From an uncultured Bacteroidia bacterium (GTDB taxonomy: Bacteria; Bacteroidota; Bacteroidia; NS11-12g; UBA9320): a stretch of 55,090 nucleotides of DNA. The position numbers and the translations under genes were made by a program. This document shows, piece by piece, positions 20,684 through 30,766 of this stretch (position 1 is the first letter of the stretch; every line of letters starts with the position of its first letter). Where the stretch lies: contig CALSMN010000003.1 in NCBI GenBank assembly GCA_943787465.1, positions 202,501 through 257,590 of the forward strand, in the 5' to 3' direction. A model generated the notes under the pieces. That model searched no databases. It was given only the letters and a program-made list of their open reading frames with translations, and was not told where the DNA came from.

Positions 20684-21286
20684 ATGGCAAGATACAGAGG
20701 ACCCAAAGCAAAAATTGCACGTAAATTTAGAGAACCCATTTTTGGGCCATCTAAGGCATTGGAGAAAAAAAATTACCCTCCAGGTCAGCATGGAAATTCC
20801 CGAAGAAGAGGAAAGAAATCAGAATATGCAATGCAATTAGCTGAAAAACAAAAAGCGAAGTATACCTATGGTATTCTTGAGAAGCAATTTTCGCTAACTT
20901 TTGATAAAGCTGCTCGTAAAAAAGGAATTACAGGAGAGAACCTCCTTAAGTTTTTGGAGGCGAGATTAGATAATACAGTATTCAGATTAGGAATCGCTCC
21001 AACGCGTAGAAGTGCCAGACAATTAGTAGGTCACAAACATGTTCGCGTCAATGGTGTGATTACTAATATTCCTTCATATCAATTAAAGCCTGGGGATATA
21101 GTAGAAGTAAGAGAGAAGTCAAAATCACTAGAGCTTATAAGCGATTCAACTGCAGCTAACCGATCTTTTAATTGGTTAGATTTTGATAAGACAACACTAA
21201 CAGGTACATTCTTAAACTATCCCGAACGAGCGGATATACCTGAGAATATAAAAGAACAATTAATCGTAGAACTTTACTCCAAGTAA
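20684..21286 (+). CDS. rpsD: Ribosomal protein uS4, zinc-free form
   Basis: 200 residues. Primary 16S binder. The N-terminus ([20 protein letters not shown]) lacks the cysteine knuckle of zinc-binding S4. The S4 RNA-binding domain is clear ([20 protein letters not shown]). A 29-base gap separates it from rpsK. Confidence 0.98.
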   Translation: MARYRGPKAKIARKFREPIFGPSKALEKKNYPPGQHGNSRRRGKKSEYAMQLAEKQKAKYTYGILEKQFSLTFDKAARKKGITGENLLKFLEARLDNTVFRLGIAPTRRSARQLVGHKHVRVNGVITNIPSYQLKPGDIVEVREKSKSLELISDSTAANRSFNWLDFDKTTLTGTFLNYPERADIPENIKEQLIVELYSK

Positions 21287-21290
21287 TAAA

Positions 21291-22283
21291 ATGGCAATAT
21301 TAGATTTTCAACAACCTGATAAGGTTATCATGCATAAAGAAACTGCCAATTATGGTATGTTCGAATTCAGTCCATTAGAAAGAGGTTATGGTGTTACCGT
21401 TGGTAATGCTATGCGAAGAATTCTACTCTCTTCTTTGGAGGGTTGGGCAATCACATCAATTAGAATACCTAGTGTAGATCATGAGTTTACTACAATTAAA
21501 GGGGTGCTAGAAGATGTTACTGAAATAGTATTAAACTTAAAACAAGTTCGATTCAAAAAATTAATCGATTCAAACGATTCAGAAAAGATTTTTGTTTCCA
21601 TCAAAGGAAAAGAGCAATTTCAAGCTGGAGAAATTTCAAGGTATACCAACGCATTTGAAATATTGAATCCTGATTTTGTCATTTGTTCTATGGAACCTTA
21701 TGTCAATTTTGAAATTGAACTTACGGTAGAAAAAGGTAGAGGTTATGTTGCGGCTGAAGACAACAGTTCAGATACTGCTCCTCTTGGTGAAATCGCTATT
21801 GATTCGATTTTCACACCTATCAAAAATGTGAAATATCATGTAGAGGATTTTAGAGTAGAGCAAAAAACGGATTATGAGAAATTAGTGTTTGAAGTAAAGA
21901 CTGATGGATCAATACATCCTGAAGAAGCACTCAAAGAGGCTTCTAAAATTATGATGAGACATTTAGTATTATTCTCTGATGAGAGTATTTTAGAAGATAC
22001 TCAAGTTCAATCACAAAAAAGTGAGGTAGACGAGAATATGCTTCACATGCGTAAAATATTAAAAACCTCCTTATCTGATTTGGATCTTTCAGTGAGAGCA
22101 TACAATTGTTTAAAAGCTGCAGAAATACGAACTCTGGGTGAGTTAGTAAGTTTCCACATTGAAGATCTATTGAAGTTTAGAAATTTTGGTAAAAAGTCCT
22201 TAACAGAATTAGAAGATTTTGTTAAAGATAAAGGATTAAATTTCGGTATGGATGTTTCAAAGTATAACCTTGAAGACGAATAA
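21291..22283 (+). CDS. rpoA: RNA polymerase alpha subunit
   Basis: 330 residues. N-terminal dimerisation domain ([35 protein letters not shown]) and C-terminal domain ([36 protein letters not shown]) joined by an acidic linker. Four bases after rpsD, 12 before rplQ. Confidence 0.98.
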   Translation: MAILDFQQPDKVIMHKETANYGMFEFSPLERGYGVTVGNAMRRILLSSLEGWAITSIRIPSVDHEFTTIKGVLEDVTEIVLNLKQVRFKKLIDSNDSEKIFVSIKGKEQFQAGEISRYTNAFEILNPDFVICSMEPYVNFEIELTVEKGRGYVAAEDNSSDTAPLGEIAIDSIFTPIKNVKYHVEDFRVEQKTDYEKLVFEVKTDGSIHPEEALKEASKIMMRHLVLFSDESILEDTQVQSQKSEVDENMLHMRKILKTSLSDLDLSVRAYNCLKAAEIRTLGELVSFHIEDLLKFRNFGKKSLTELEDFVKDKGLNFGMDVSKYNLEDE

Positions 22284-22295
22284 TAGTAAACAAAA

Positions 22296-22901
22296 ATGAG
22301 GCACGGAAAAAAATTCAACCATTTAGGTAGAAAAAAAGGTCATAGAGAAGCTATGCTAAGTAATATGGCATCTTCGCTTCTTACACACAAACGTATATTT
22401 ACTACAACAGCAAAAGCTAAAGCTTTGCGGGTTTATGTAGAACCATTGATTACAAAATCTAAAGATAATACAACCCACTCTAGGAGAGTAGTTTTTGGTT
22501 ATTTGCAAAGTAAAGATGCTGTAAACGAATTATTTACTGCCATTGCTCCTAAAGTTGCTGATAGACCAGGAGGATATACACGTATTTTAAAAACCCATAA
22601 TCGTCTTGGTGATAATGCAGACATGTGTATGATGGAGTTAGTAGATTTCAATGAAGCTATGCTTGAGGCCAAATCTTCTAAAACTTCTGCCAAATCTGGT
22701 GCTAAACGTACACGCCGTGGCAAGAAAACGGATAAGGTCGCAGACAAGGTCAAGGAAACTACAGACACACCAGTGGTAGAAGATAGTGCAATCGAAGACG
22801 CTGTTGTTGTTGAAAATTCACCTGAAAATTCAGCCCCAGCTGCCAAAACAAAGAAAGCTGCACCTAAAAAAGCAGCCACGAAAAAAGACGAAGAAAAATA
22901 A
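22296..22901 (+). CDS. rplQ: Ribosomal protein bL17 with long low-complexity tail
   Basis: 201 residues. The L17 core occupies about residues 1-125 ([52 protein letters not shown]). The last 75 residues are K/A/E/T-rich ([11 protein letters not shown], ending [11 protein letters not shown]), longer than the enterobacterial protein; such tails are common in Bacteroidota. Last gene of the supercluster, followed by a strong hairpin terminator. Confidence 0.97.
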   Translation: MRHGKKFNHLGRKKGHREAMLSNMASSLLTHKRIFTTTAKAKALRVYVEPLITKSKDNTTHSRRVVFGYLQSKDAVNELFTAIAPKVADRPGGYTRILKTHNRLGDNADMCMMELVDFNEAMLEAKSSKTSAKSGAKRTRRGKKTDKVADKVKETTDTPVVEDSAIEDAVVVENSPENSAPAAKTKKAAPKKAATKKDEEK

Positions 22902-22925
22902 TCTTTTTCTATATTAATAGATTTT

Positions 22926-22957
22926 AAAGCTCAAACCGTATCGGTTTGAGCTTTTTT
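22926..22957 (+). terminator. Intrinsic terminator after rplQ
   Basis: Twelve-base stem AAAGCTCAAACC / GGTTTGAGCTTT around a short loop, followed by a T run. It sits between the convergent rplQ and M42 peptidase genes. Read on the minus strand the T run is interrupted, so it works best for rplQ. Confidence 0.88.
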
Positions 22958-22973
22958 ATTTAATCAAATTTGA

Positions 22974-24044
22974 TTATGTAAAATATCTAAAGTCTTGTCC
23001 GGCCTTTATGCTACAAACAGTATGATACATCAATTGAATACACCTTTCAATATCTGAATAAGCCACTGTTTCAACAGTTGTATGCATGTACTTTAAAGGC
23101 AAAGAAATTAGTGCAGATGCAACTCCCTTATCACTATATGCAAAGGCATCTGTATCGGTACCAGTACTTCTACTTGCCGCTTGTTTCTGAAGGGTGATAT
23201 TCTGGTCTTTTGCTACTTCTAGGATGAGTTGTAATAAGTTGTTTTGAACTGCAGGTCCAGTTGTTACCGCAGGTCCGCCTCCGCAGGAGGTATCTCCTTG
23301 CTCTTTTTTATTATACATTGGACTTTGTGTGTCGTGGGTTACATCCGTAATGATAGCAACGTCTGGTTTTAATCTTCTACTGACCATTTCAGCTCCTCTT
23401 AGACCAATTTCTTCTTGTACTGAATTTACAATGTATAGGGTAAATGGGAGCTTTTTCTTATTCTCTTTCAATAATCGAGCAACTTCTGCAATCATAAATC
23501 CACCACCTCTATTGTCTATTGCTCTAGCTACTACATACTTTTGATTGAGTTCCATCATTTCTGCATCGAAAGTTACGACAGTTCCTACATCAATACCCAT
23601 AGCAAGTACTTCTTTTTTATTCGATGCTCCCACATCAATCGTCAGATTTTTAAGTGACGGCTTTTCTTCTCGTTCTCTGTTGCGAACATGAATGGCTGGC
23701 CAACCAAATACACCATCTACTTTTCCATTCTCAGTATGTAATTTGACACGCATACTGGGAGCAATCTGGTGATCACTTCCACCATTTCGTATGACATAGA
23801 TATACCCTTTATCATCTATATAATTTACAAACCATGCTATTTCGTCTGCATGAGCTTCCAATACTACCTTATATTCTTTTCCAGGATTAATAACCCCTAC
23901 TACTGATCCGTACACATCTACTTCATATTCATCAATATATGGTTTAAGATATTCTAACCATACTTTTTGACCTGCTGTTTCAAAACCAGTAGGTGAATTT
24001 GCATTGAGGTAGTCTTTTAAAAACGTTTTACTTTCTTTTCTCAT
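22974..24044 (-). CDS. M42-family aminopeptidase
   Basis: 356 residues, the usual length for this dizinc aminopeptidase/deblocking-peptidase family, which trims peptides in the cytoplasm as large tetrahedral assemblies. Metal and catalytic motifs: EAHADEIAW (H65, D67), AIDNRGGG, QEEIGLRGA (catalytic Glu and ligand Glu), TDVTHDT and the late YMHTTVE histidine. The frame opens at a TTG (24053), but that codon is part of the -7 element, so the ATG at 24044 is chosen. The exact substrate is not visible. It is a single-gene unit, convergent with rplQ. Confidence 0.93.
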   Translation of the reverse strand: MRKESKTFLKDYLNANSPTGFETAGQKVWLEYLKPYIDEYEVDVYGSVVGVINPGKEYKVVLEAHADEIAWFVNYIDDKGYIYVIRNGGSDHQIAPSMRVKLHTENGKVDGVFGWPAIHVRNREREEKPSLKNLTIDVGASNKKEVLAMGIDVGTVVTFDAEMMELNQKYVVARAIDNRGGGFMIAEVARLLKENKKKLPFTLYIVNSVQEEIGLRGAEMVSRRLKPDVAIITDVTHDTQSPMYNKKEQGDTSCGGGPAVTTGPAVQNNLLQLILEVAKDQNITLQKQAASRSTGTDTDAFAYSDKGVASALISLPLKYMHTTVETVAYSDIERCIQLMYHTVCSIKAGQDFRYFT

Positions 24045-24050
24045 GGGTGT

Positions 24051-24082
24051 CAAAGTTATTATATTGAAAGAAGTTGGACAAT
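24051..24082 (-). promoter_or_regulatory. Promoter of the M42 peptidase gene
   Basis: On the minus strand: ATTG (24079-24082), 20-base spacer, TAACTTTG (24051-24058). The ATG lies 7 bases after the last G, so the mRNA should be leaderless or nearly so. Confidence 0.65.
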
Positions 24083-24121
24083 GATTGTTTTCTAATAATT
24101 ATATCACTTCAAAAATTGAAC

Positions 24122-24158
24122 AAAAATCATATCCAAATATGACGAAAATCATATTTTA
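24122..24158. repeat. 37 bp dyad repeat, copy A
   Basis: Begins AAAAATCATATCC and contains the inverted repeat TATGACGAAAATCATA (24138-24153) plus a second, overlapping dyad TCATAT-CCAA-ATATGA. It matches copy B (35294-35330) at 32 of 37 positions without gaps. It lies between the divergent M42 peptidase gene and the secreted-protein gene at 24216. Possible dimeric-regulator binding site or interspersed element. Confidence 0.6.
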
Positions 24159-24215
24159 ACGATAGAATTTCGTTCACACATAAGCGAACATTGTGAGGAT
24201 AAAAAAAATATAGAT

Positions 24216-24824
24216 ATGATTATGTTTAGAATTGTTTTGTTTTTTAGTTTGATAAGTATTTTAGGTTCGGCCTTTTCCCAAACGGATGGTCAAGTGTTAA
24301 CTAGAGTCGATGGAGGAGCAAGTTGGTCGGATCCAACGGGATCTAATATTTATTCTCAAGATGGCTCAATCAATGAACATAGAACAGTAACATTGGGAAC
24401 AGACACTGTAAGTTTCATATCCAATGCTATTAACGGTTTTAACATAGATGGTGCAACTTTTAGCGTTGATGGAGATCATCACAGACTTGGAGTGGGAACT
24501 ACAGACCCTACATCAGGAATACATATAAATACTTCTATAGCTTACCCTATGAGGTTATTTATAGCATCAGATCCATCTATTTCAACAACCACTTTGGGGG
24601 ATGATGATTATATACTTCGGGTAAATGCTCAGATGGTTGATGCTAATATAACTCTCCCAGACCCGACTTCATGTAGAGGTCGTGTTTATGAAATTTATAA
24701 GACTAATAATACCAATTCTATGATTTTTTCTCGTCCTATTAGTGGTCAAAATACATGGACTGCTCGTGTCTATATTAAAATTATTTCAGATGGTACTGGA
24801 TGGATTTTACTAGAAGAGCATTGA
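24216..24824 (+). CDS. Secreted protein of unknown function with a tail-fibre-like motif
   Basis: 202 residues, not recognised as a named family. It starts with a signal peptide (MIMFRIVLFFSLISILGSAF, cleavage after SQ). Residues about 88-101 read HHRLGVGTTDPTSG, the 'GIGTT-P' motif seen in tail-fibre-like and surface proteins of Bacteroidota. The rest is T/S/D-rich beta-type sequence with few lysines, ending DGTGWILLEEH. There is no T9SS sorting domain and no cysteine pair. It stands alone: the upstream 160 bp hold repeat copy A, and 9 bases after its stop the convergent RND gene ends. It may be a small structural or adhesive surface protein; this is only a guess from composition. Confidence 0.55.
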   Translation: MIMFRIVLFFSLISILGSAFSQTDGQVLTRVDGGASWSDPTGSNIYSQDGSINEHRTVTLGTDTVSFISNAINGFNIDGATFSVDGDHHRLGVGTTDPTSGIHINTSIAYPMRLFIASDPSISTTTLGDDDYILRVNAQMVDANITLPDPTSCRGRVYEIYKTNNTNSMIFSRPISGQNTWTARVYIKIISDGTGWILLEEH

Positions 24825-24833
24825 ACGCATATT

Positions 24834-27800
24834 TTAACTCAATTTATTATTAACCCATCCTTTTACCAAAATAGTTAGCCGATCAGTGAGGTAGTACATC
24901 ACTGGAACAATGACTAAAGTCAAGAACGTAGAAAAAATCAATCCATAGATTACAGCCCACGCCATGGGTCCCCAAAAGTCAGCATTTTGTCCACCCCAAT
25001 ATAACTCCGGATTCCCATGAGTTAAAAGTCCTACAAAATTGATATTTAATCCAATGGCGAGTGGGAATAAACCCAAAACAGTAGTTATAGCTGTAAGCAA
25101 TACAGGCCTCAAACGTGTTCTGCCTGATTCTACAATCGTTTCTTTAATTTCTGGAATAGTAAGTACTTCCTTTGCATCCATACCCTTGGCTACTTTTTTT
25201 CTTTTTCGAAGCAGATTGGTGTAGTCTATAAGTACTATCGCATTATTTACTACAATACCTGCTAAAGAAATAATACCAATTCCGGTCATCATTCCAGAGA
25301 AAGTAGTTTGTGTAAGTGAGAAAGCTAGAAAAACACCAACAGTACTCATAACGACTGATAACAAAATGATGAATGGTCCAGCAATGGAATTAAATTGTGA
25401 TACAATGATTAAAAAAATTAAGAATACGGCAATCATCATAGCTCCACCTAAAAAGGCCAATGATTCTGCTTGTTCTTCTTGCTCACCTGTAAATTTGAAT
25501 TCATAGCCACTTCGGATATCGTGATCGGCTAATATATCTTTGTACTGAGCCACTATTTCATTAGCATTTCCACCTTCTTCAACTTCTGAATATATGGAAA
25601 TAACACGATCCATATCTTTACGTTTAATGGATCCATAGGTCGAATTATAGTTTGCTGTTACAACGGCTGATATGGGTACTTGGCTTATCTTTCCGTTGGC
25701 CGGATTACGGAACGTGATTCGCGTATTCAATAAATTATTGAGGTTATATCGGTACTTATCTTTAAATCGAAGTTGAATCTTGTAATCATCTTCACCTTCT
25801 TTATATTTAGAAATCTCCTTACCGAGTAGGGCTGTTCGGATTGTCCCTGCAATTTGCATTGTACTAAGTCCAAAACGTCTTGCGGCTTCTTGATTAATGG
25901 TTACTTCTAACATGGGTTTACCTAATTCTAGATCGGTTTTAAGCTGATCTACGCCTTTGAGGTTGGCATTTTCCATTTTCTTTTTGATCTTTTCAACCTC
26001 TTCAATCAGAACTAAGTAATCCTCACCTTTAACTTCTACATTGATCGGTTTTCCAACTGGGGGACCCATATTATCTTTACCTACAGTGATTTGAGCTTTA
26101 GGATAATCTTTTATGGCCTCTTTGATATTGCCCATAATCTCTGAAGTATTGATATCGGATAAAAAGACTCGCTTTTCGTATTCGTAAAAAGAAACGGTAA
26201 TTCTTGCTTTGTTAGGGGAAGATCCCATGCTTGGGCTACCTCCATTAGGGTCTGCAGTCTTTTCACCTACTTGAGTTAGAATAGCTTCCACTATGACACT
26301 ATCTTTCTGAACAGCTTTTGCTATACGCTTTTCTAATTCTTTCGATATTTCATTGGTGGTATTAATATCAGTGCCTAATGGTGTTTCGATAAATACATTG
26401 ACATAGTTGGGTTGATTGTCTGGGAAAAATACAATTGGGGGAGGATTGATGGCAAATGTCATGATAGAAACGACAAAAACTATAATCATTCCAATCATAA
26501 ATAGAATGGGTTTCCATCCAGATAATGCATATTTAATAAATTGAGCATATTTATTTTCTATACGTGGCATGGTCTCTTTCATGAACCAATTCCCCCATGG
26601 TGTTAGTGCATAACGGTTGAGGACCGAAATCAGAATTACAGTTATAAAGAGACCTCCCAATAAATTAAAAGAGGATACGTACAAAAGAACGGAGATTAGA
26701 ATTAATAAGCCATTACGAATCCAAAATTTCTTATTAGGTGATTTTTCAGAATTGCCAATTTTTATTAAATCTGAGGTTAATACAGGATTAATTACTAAGG
26801 CCACAAACAATGATGAGGAGAGTACAATGATTAGGGTAATAGGGAGATATTTAAAAAATTCGCCCATTAGGCTTGGCCAAAACATGAGAGGAATGAATGC
26901 CGCTACAGTAGTTGCCGTTGATGCTATGATTGCCGTTGCTACCTCACCTGTTCCTTCTTTGGATGCTTGATCTCTAGTCTTGCCTTTTTCAGAGTATAGC
27001 CTGTAAACATTTTCTACGATAACTATACCATTATCAACCAGCATACCTAAAGCAAGAATTAATGAAAATAGGACCATCATATTGAGTGTGGTTCCACTAA
27101 AATTCAAAATAGCAATTCCCATCAACATACTAAGTGGTATGGCAATTCCCACAAACAAGGAGTTCCTAACACCTAAGAAGAAAACAAGAACACCAATTAC
27201 AAGTAATACTCCCATGATGATACTATTCTCCAAATTAGTAATCATGTTTTTGGTCATTTTACTTTGATCATTTGTGATGACAATTTCCAAGTCTTTTGGA
27301 AATATTCCTTGTTTAGCTTTTTTGACAATGTCCTGAATACTCGCAGCAGCTTCAATTAAATTTCCACCACTTTTTTTCTTGATATCAAGCGTTACTACTG
27401 GATTTCCATTGAGTCTAGCAAAACTCGTTGGTTCTTTCTGACCGAATTTCACACTTCCGATATCTCGGAGATAGACAATGTTTTGGAATTCATTTTTAAC
27501 AATAATATTCTCAATATCCTTCCAATCTTTAAATTCACCTGCGATTCGAATATTTCGTCGAGTAATAGATTCATTTTCAATACTTTTAATATCACCACCC
27601 GACATGGTTACATTTTCATTACGAATGGCATTTTCAATATCAAACAATGAAATTTGAAGTGCCTCCATTTTGACACGATCAATAGAAACCTCTACTTCAT
27701 CTTCAGACAATCCAGTAATATCAACTGAAGATATTGCTGATAGATTTTCTATTTTGTCTTGAAGATATTCAGCATATTCTTTGAGTTTGTTTTGAGGGTA

Positions 27801-28274
27801 ATCTCCAGAAACATTGACATTCATTACGGGAAACTCTGAAAAATCCATTTCCATTACGCTTGGATCTGCGGGTAGGTCATTGGGGAGATCAATTTTTGCA
27901 CGATCAATAGCATCTTTTACCTCTAGTACGGCTTTTTCACCTTCTACACTTAATTCAAATTCAGCAACGATGATCGAAAAATCCTGAATACTAGTACTGG
28001 TAAGTTTTTTGAGTCCAGAAATGGTATTTAATTCTTTTTCAATGGGTCGGGAAACTAAATTTTCCATATCTATAGGAGAGTTGCCCGGATATGCCGTATT
28101 AATATATACGATGGGTTGTTTTACTTCTGGAAAACTCTCTTTAGGCATCGATTTATAGCTACTAACACCTATGATGCTAATGATTCCAATTATGACATAT
28201 ACTGATATTTTATTGTTAACTGCCCACGATGAGAGTTTAAACTCCTTGATTATTTCTTGAATTCTCTTTGACAT
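24834..28274 (-). CDS. RND-family efflux permease (AcrB/MdtB type)
   Basis: 1146 residues, typical of inner-membrane RND pumps: a first TM segment near residue 25, a large periplasmic domain, a TM2-6 block, a second periplasmic domain and a TM8-12 block. TM4 reads LGMLVDNGIVIVENVYRL: the first of the two AcrB proton-relay aspartates is kept and the second is N. TM10 has GIVVNNAIVLIDY, with N where AcrB has the relay K. Both are frequent in this subgroup. Exports drugs or other small molecules with the adaptor and TolC protein encoded just upstream (16-base gap). Last gene of the TetR-controlled operon. Substrate unknown. Confidence 0.93.
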   Translation of the reverse strand: MSKRIQEIIKEFKLSSWAVNNKISVYVIIGIISIIGVSSYKSMPKESFPEVKQPIVYINTAYPGNSPIDMENLVSRPIEKELNTISGLKKLTSTSIQDFSIIVAEFELSVEGEKAVLEVKDAIDRAKIDLPNDLPADPSVMEMDFSEFPVMNVNVSGDYPQNKLKEYAEYLQDKIENLSAISSVDITGLSEDEVEVSIDRVKMEALQISLFDIENAIRNENVTMSGGDIKSIENESITRRNIRIAGEFKDWKDIENIIVKNEFQNIVYLRDIGSVKFGQKEPTSFARLNGNPVVTLDIKKKSGGNLIEAAASIQDIVKKAKQGIFPKDLEIVITNDQSKMTKNMITNLENSIIMGVLLVIGVLVFFLGVRNSLFVGIAIPLSMLMGIAILNFSGTTLNMMVLFSLILALGMLVDNGIVIVENVYRLYSEKGKTRDQASKEGTGEVATAIIASTATTVAAFIPLMFWPSLMGEFFKYLPITLIIVLSSSLFVALVINPVLTSDLIKIGNSEKSPNKKFWIRNGLLILISVLLYVSSFNLLGGLFITVILISVLNRYALTPWGNWFMKETMPRIENKYAQFIKYALSGWKPILFMIGMIIVFVVSIMTFAINPPPIVFFPDNQPNYVNVFIETPLGTDINTTNEISKELEKRIAKAVQKDSVIVEAILTQVGEKTADPNGGSPSMGSSPNKARITVSFYEYEKRVFLSDINTSEIMGNIKEAIKDYPKAQITVGKDNMGPPVGKPINVEVKGEDYLVLIEEVEKIKKKMENANLKGVDQLKTDLELGKPMLEVTINQEAARRFGLSTMQIAGTIRTALLGKEISKYKEGEDDYKIQLRFKDKYRYNLNNLLNTRITFRNPANGKISQVPISAVVTANYNSTYGSIKRKDMDRVISIYSEVEEGGNANEIVAQYKDILADHDIRSGYEFKFTGEQEEQAESLAFLGGAMMIAVFLIFLIIVSQFNSIAGPFIILLSVVMSTVGVFLAFSLTQTTFSGMMTGIGIISLAGIVVNNAIVLIDYTNLLRKRKKVAKGMDAKEVLTIPEIKETIVESGRTRLRPVLLTAITTVLGLFPLAIGLNINFVGLLTHGNPELYWGGQNADFWGPMAWAVIYGLIFSTFLTLVIVPVMYYLTDRLTILVKGWVNNKLS

Positions 28275-28290
28275 TGAATTTCTATTTTTA

Positions 28291-29430
28291 TTATTCTGAA
28301 ATAATTTTTACCTGATCGCCCACTATAACTGAATTTACTCCCTCAGTGATAATTAAATCCCCTGGTTTAAGACCGGATTTAATAATGGTTTCATTAGGAA
28401 ACTGTTGTTTGATTTCAATGATACTTTTTTGAACTGTATTTCTATCTCCCTCTTTTTTAATGGTGTAGATAAAATATTCCTCATTAGCGATTCGAACAAG
28501 TTTTGTGGGCACACTGATAGCCTCGTCATCTACATAATCATAAGCAGTAATCATTGCTAGTAAATTAGGTTTCATCAATTCAATATGCTGAGTTGGTTTG
28601 ATATAAAAAGAGAATGTCCGATTATTAGAGTTGATAATATTGCTAACTGCACTAATCTTTTCTTTGGAGTTAATTTGTAATGATGGGAAGTGTATTTCGA
28701 CATTTTGCCCTACTTGTATTTTATCCAAATATGTTTCTGAGACGGAAGCTACAATTTTGATATCACTCAGATTTACAATCCGGACAACAGGTCCTCCAGT
28801 GAGGCTTCCAACTAGTTCTCCTTCATTTGCCATTATCTCGTCCACGGTGCCACTGATAGGTGCTTTTAAAGCGTATTTACCTAGCTGAGTATTTGCTGTT
28901 TTAATTTTATTTTTTAGACTTTCATATTGATTTTTAGCTTGAAGAAATTGCATTTCACTTCCAATGTTTTGTTTCCATAATCGCTGTTGTTTTTCAAAAT
29001 TAGCTTGGGCGAGTTCAAGTGATCCTTCTAACTCAGAGATTTGAGCTTTTGCAATACTTCCATCAAGTGAGGCGATAATTTCTCCTTTTTTTATCTGTTG
29101 TCCTTCTTTCACATAAAGCTTAAGAATTTTTGCAGGAACTTCAGGAGATACCAAAACATTTTTATCTGATTCTACCAATCCCTGAACTTCGAACGGATTT
29201 TTGAATGCCTTTTCTTTAATTTCCAGAGCCATAACTGCAATGGCATTATCTTGTATCGATGTATCTAAAGCTGCGATATCCCGTTTTAAATCAAGAATTT
29301 CTTTTTTAATTGACGCTAATTCTTTTTCCTTTTGTACAAGTTCGCCTTGTTTTTTTTCTAATTCTCCCGACGGACTACCTCCGCATGCAGCTAAACTTAT
29401 GATAGTAAAAATGGTAAGTATATTTTTCAT
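28291..29430 (-). CDS. RND efflux periplasmic adaptor lipoprotein
   Basis: 379 residues. Lipoprotein signal with lipobox LAAC (MKNILTIFTIISLAACGG). A coiled coil rich in K/E/Q (about residues 25-75) comes before the lipoyl/barrel-sandwich half (VSPEVPAKILKLYVKEGQQI, then KGEIIASLDGS). A second hairpin follows, then LKAPISGTVDEIMANEGELV and a beta-barrel with KIQVGQNVEIHFPS. Links the RND pump to the outer-membrane channel. The gaps to both neighbours are 16 bases, a tight operon. Confidence 0.92.
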   Translation of the reverse strand: MKNILTIFTIISLAACGGSPSGELEKKQGELVQKEKELASIKKEILDLKRDIAALDTSIQDNAIAVMALEIKEKAFKNPFEVQGLVESDKNVLVSPEVPAKILKLYVKEGQQIKKGEIIASLDGSIAKAQISELEGSLELAQANFEKQQRLWKQNIGSEMQFLQAKNQYESLKNKIKTANTQLGKYALKAPISGTVDEIMANEGELVGSLTGGPVVRIVNLSDIKIVASVSETYLDKIQVGQNVEIHFPSLQINSKEKISAVSNIINSNNRTFSFYIKPTQHIELMKPNLLAMITAYDYVDDEAISVPTKLVRIANEEYFIYTIKKEGDRNTVQKSIIEIKQQFPNETIIKSGLKPGDLIITEGVNSVIVGDQVKIISE

Positions 29431-29446
29431 GATGTATTTTTATGGA

Positions 29447-30766
29447 TTATAGTTTTCCTAATGCTTTTTCAAGATTGATGTGTGCTATGTTTAATGAATA
29501 CAAAGCATTTAAATAATTAATTTTTGATTGAGTTAAATCATTATCAGATGTAATTAATTCAAAACTACTTCCGATGCCTTCTTTAAATTTAATGGCGGTG
29601 GTATGATATATGTATTCAGCTAGTTGTTTGTTGTTCTGTTGGATATTTAATGTTCTTTGTGCATCATCATAATTTATTTTAGCTTGGTTTATTTCAAGTG
29701 ATACGCCTCTTAATGCTTGATTTTTATAGTTTTCGGTTTGTTCTATCTTTATTTTTATTTGGTTCATTTTTGATTTTTTATAAAATCCATCAAAAAGAGG
29801 AACGCTCAGTCCCAATCCATAGCGACCGTTACCGTACCAGTCGGCACCTATGTCAGAAAAATTATCTTCACTAGCAAATGTGCTTGAACCATAGGAAAAA
29901 TTACCATAAATACTGGGCATATATCCCACTTTATAACGTTTTAAGTCAAGATGGTTTAAGCGCTGTTGTTGATTAAGAAGTTGAATTTCAATGCGATCGT
30001 CTGGATTAAAAGTACTTAGGGATAAATCCTTATTAATCTCAGATGGTAAACTTGTAGTAAGTATAAGTTTTTGATTTACATCAATTCCAATGCTGTTTAA
30101 TAATAGTTGTTTAGATAAAATAGCTTGATTTTTCATGCTATTGATATTTATTTCTAGGTTAGATACTGCTAGAGTTATTCGATCTACATCTAATTTTTCT
30201 AGAATACCAGCTGTATACATGGCTTTAGTTTCTTCTTGAAGTTGTAGCATGTTAACATAGCTTTTTTCTAATTCAATCAGGTTTTTATCCGCAATCAAAA
30301 CCATATAATAGGCTTTTATGATTCCCATTTTTATCTCAGTAGCGGTAGATTTTGCATTTAGTTCGCTGATTTTCACGAATTCAGATGCAGCCTTTAAACC
30401 TAAAAAAAATGTTCCATCAAAAAGTAATTGTCTAATTCCCACACTAGCATTGGCATTGAATGGTACACCAAATTGTGCAGGTATAGTTGTGCCTGGCTGA
30501 CCAATAAAATCACCTGGAATGATTTGAGTCGGAATTTTGAAAGTATTGCTAATGTCAGTATTAGCACTGATTTGGGGATATCCCTGAGCCTTGACTTCGT
30601 TGACTTGTGTTTTAGCATATTGAATATCCAGATTTGAATTCAATATCTGAGTATTTTTTTGAAAAGCTAAATCAATAGCTTCAGATAAAGAAAGTGATAT
30701 TTCTTTATCCTGGCTTAAACCAACTAAAGAAAATAAAATGAGTATAATGGTTGCAACGTTTCTCAT
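29447..30766 (-). CDS. TolC-family outer-membrane efflux protein
   Basis: 439 residues with a signal peptide (MRNVATIILILFSLVGLSQD) and two OEP repeats: LSLSEAIDLAFQKNTQILNS at the start, and GLGLSVPLFDGFYKKSKMNQ followed by long helices. Forms the trimeric outer-membrane duct of the pump. Its ATG overlaps the TetR stop codon by four bases (ATGA), so the regulator is co-translated with the pump. Confidence 0.92.
   Translation of the reverse strand: MRNVATIILILFSLVGLSQDKEISLSLSEAIDLAFQKNTQILNSNLDIQYAKTQVNEVKAQGYPQISANTDISNTFKIPTQIIPGDFIGQPGTTIPAQFGVPFNANASVGIRQLLFDGTFFLGLKAASEFVKISELNAKSTATEIKMGIIKAYYMVLIADKNLIELEKSYVNMLQLQEETKAMYTAGILEKLDVDRITLAVSNLEININSMKNQAILSKQLLLNSIGIDVNQKLILTTSLPSEINKDLSLSTFNPDDRIEIQLLNQQQRLNHLDLKRYKVGYMPSIYGNFSYGSSTFASEDNFSDIGADWYGNGRYGLGLSVPLFDGFYKKSKMNQIKIKIEQTENYKNQALRGVSLEINQAKINYDDAQRTLNIQQNNKQLAEYIYHTTAIKFKEGIGSSFELITSDNDLTQSKINYLNALYSLNIAHINLEKALGKL

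Noticed and set aside
22499-22879. 126-codon minus-strand ORF opposite rplQ
   Set aside because: Its A/S/T/V-rich composition mirrors the K/A/E-rich rplQ tail read backwards; no promoter.
6125-22960. Ribosomal-protein autoregulatory leader (L4- or S8-type)
   Set aside because: Leaders and gaps are very short (mostly 1-20 bases) and I found no structure like the enterobacterial ones.
26617-26970. 117-codon plus-strand ORF inside the RND permease gene
   Set aside because: Antisense shadow of a strong coding region; no start context, no family-like sequence and no promoter.
24834-28274. Loss of function in the RND pump because the second TM4 aspartate is N
   Set aside because: The VDN variant is frequent in working members of this subgroup, so it is a subtype mark and not a defect.
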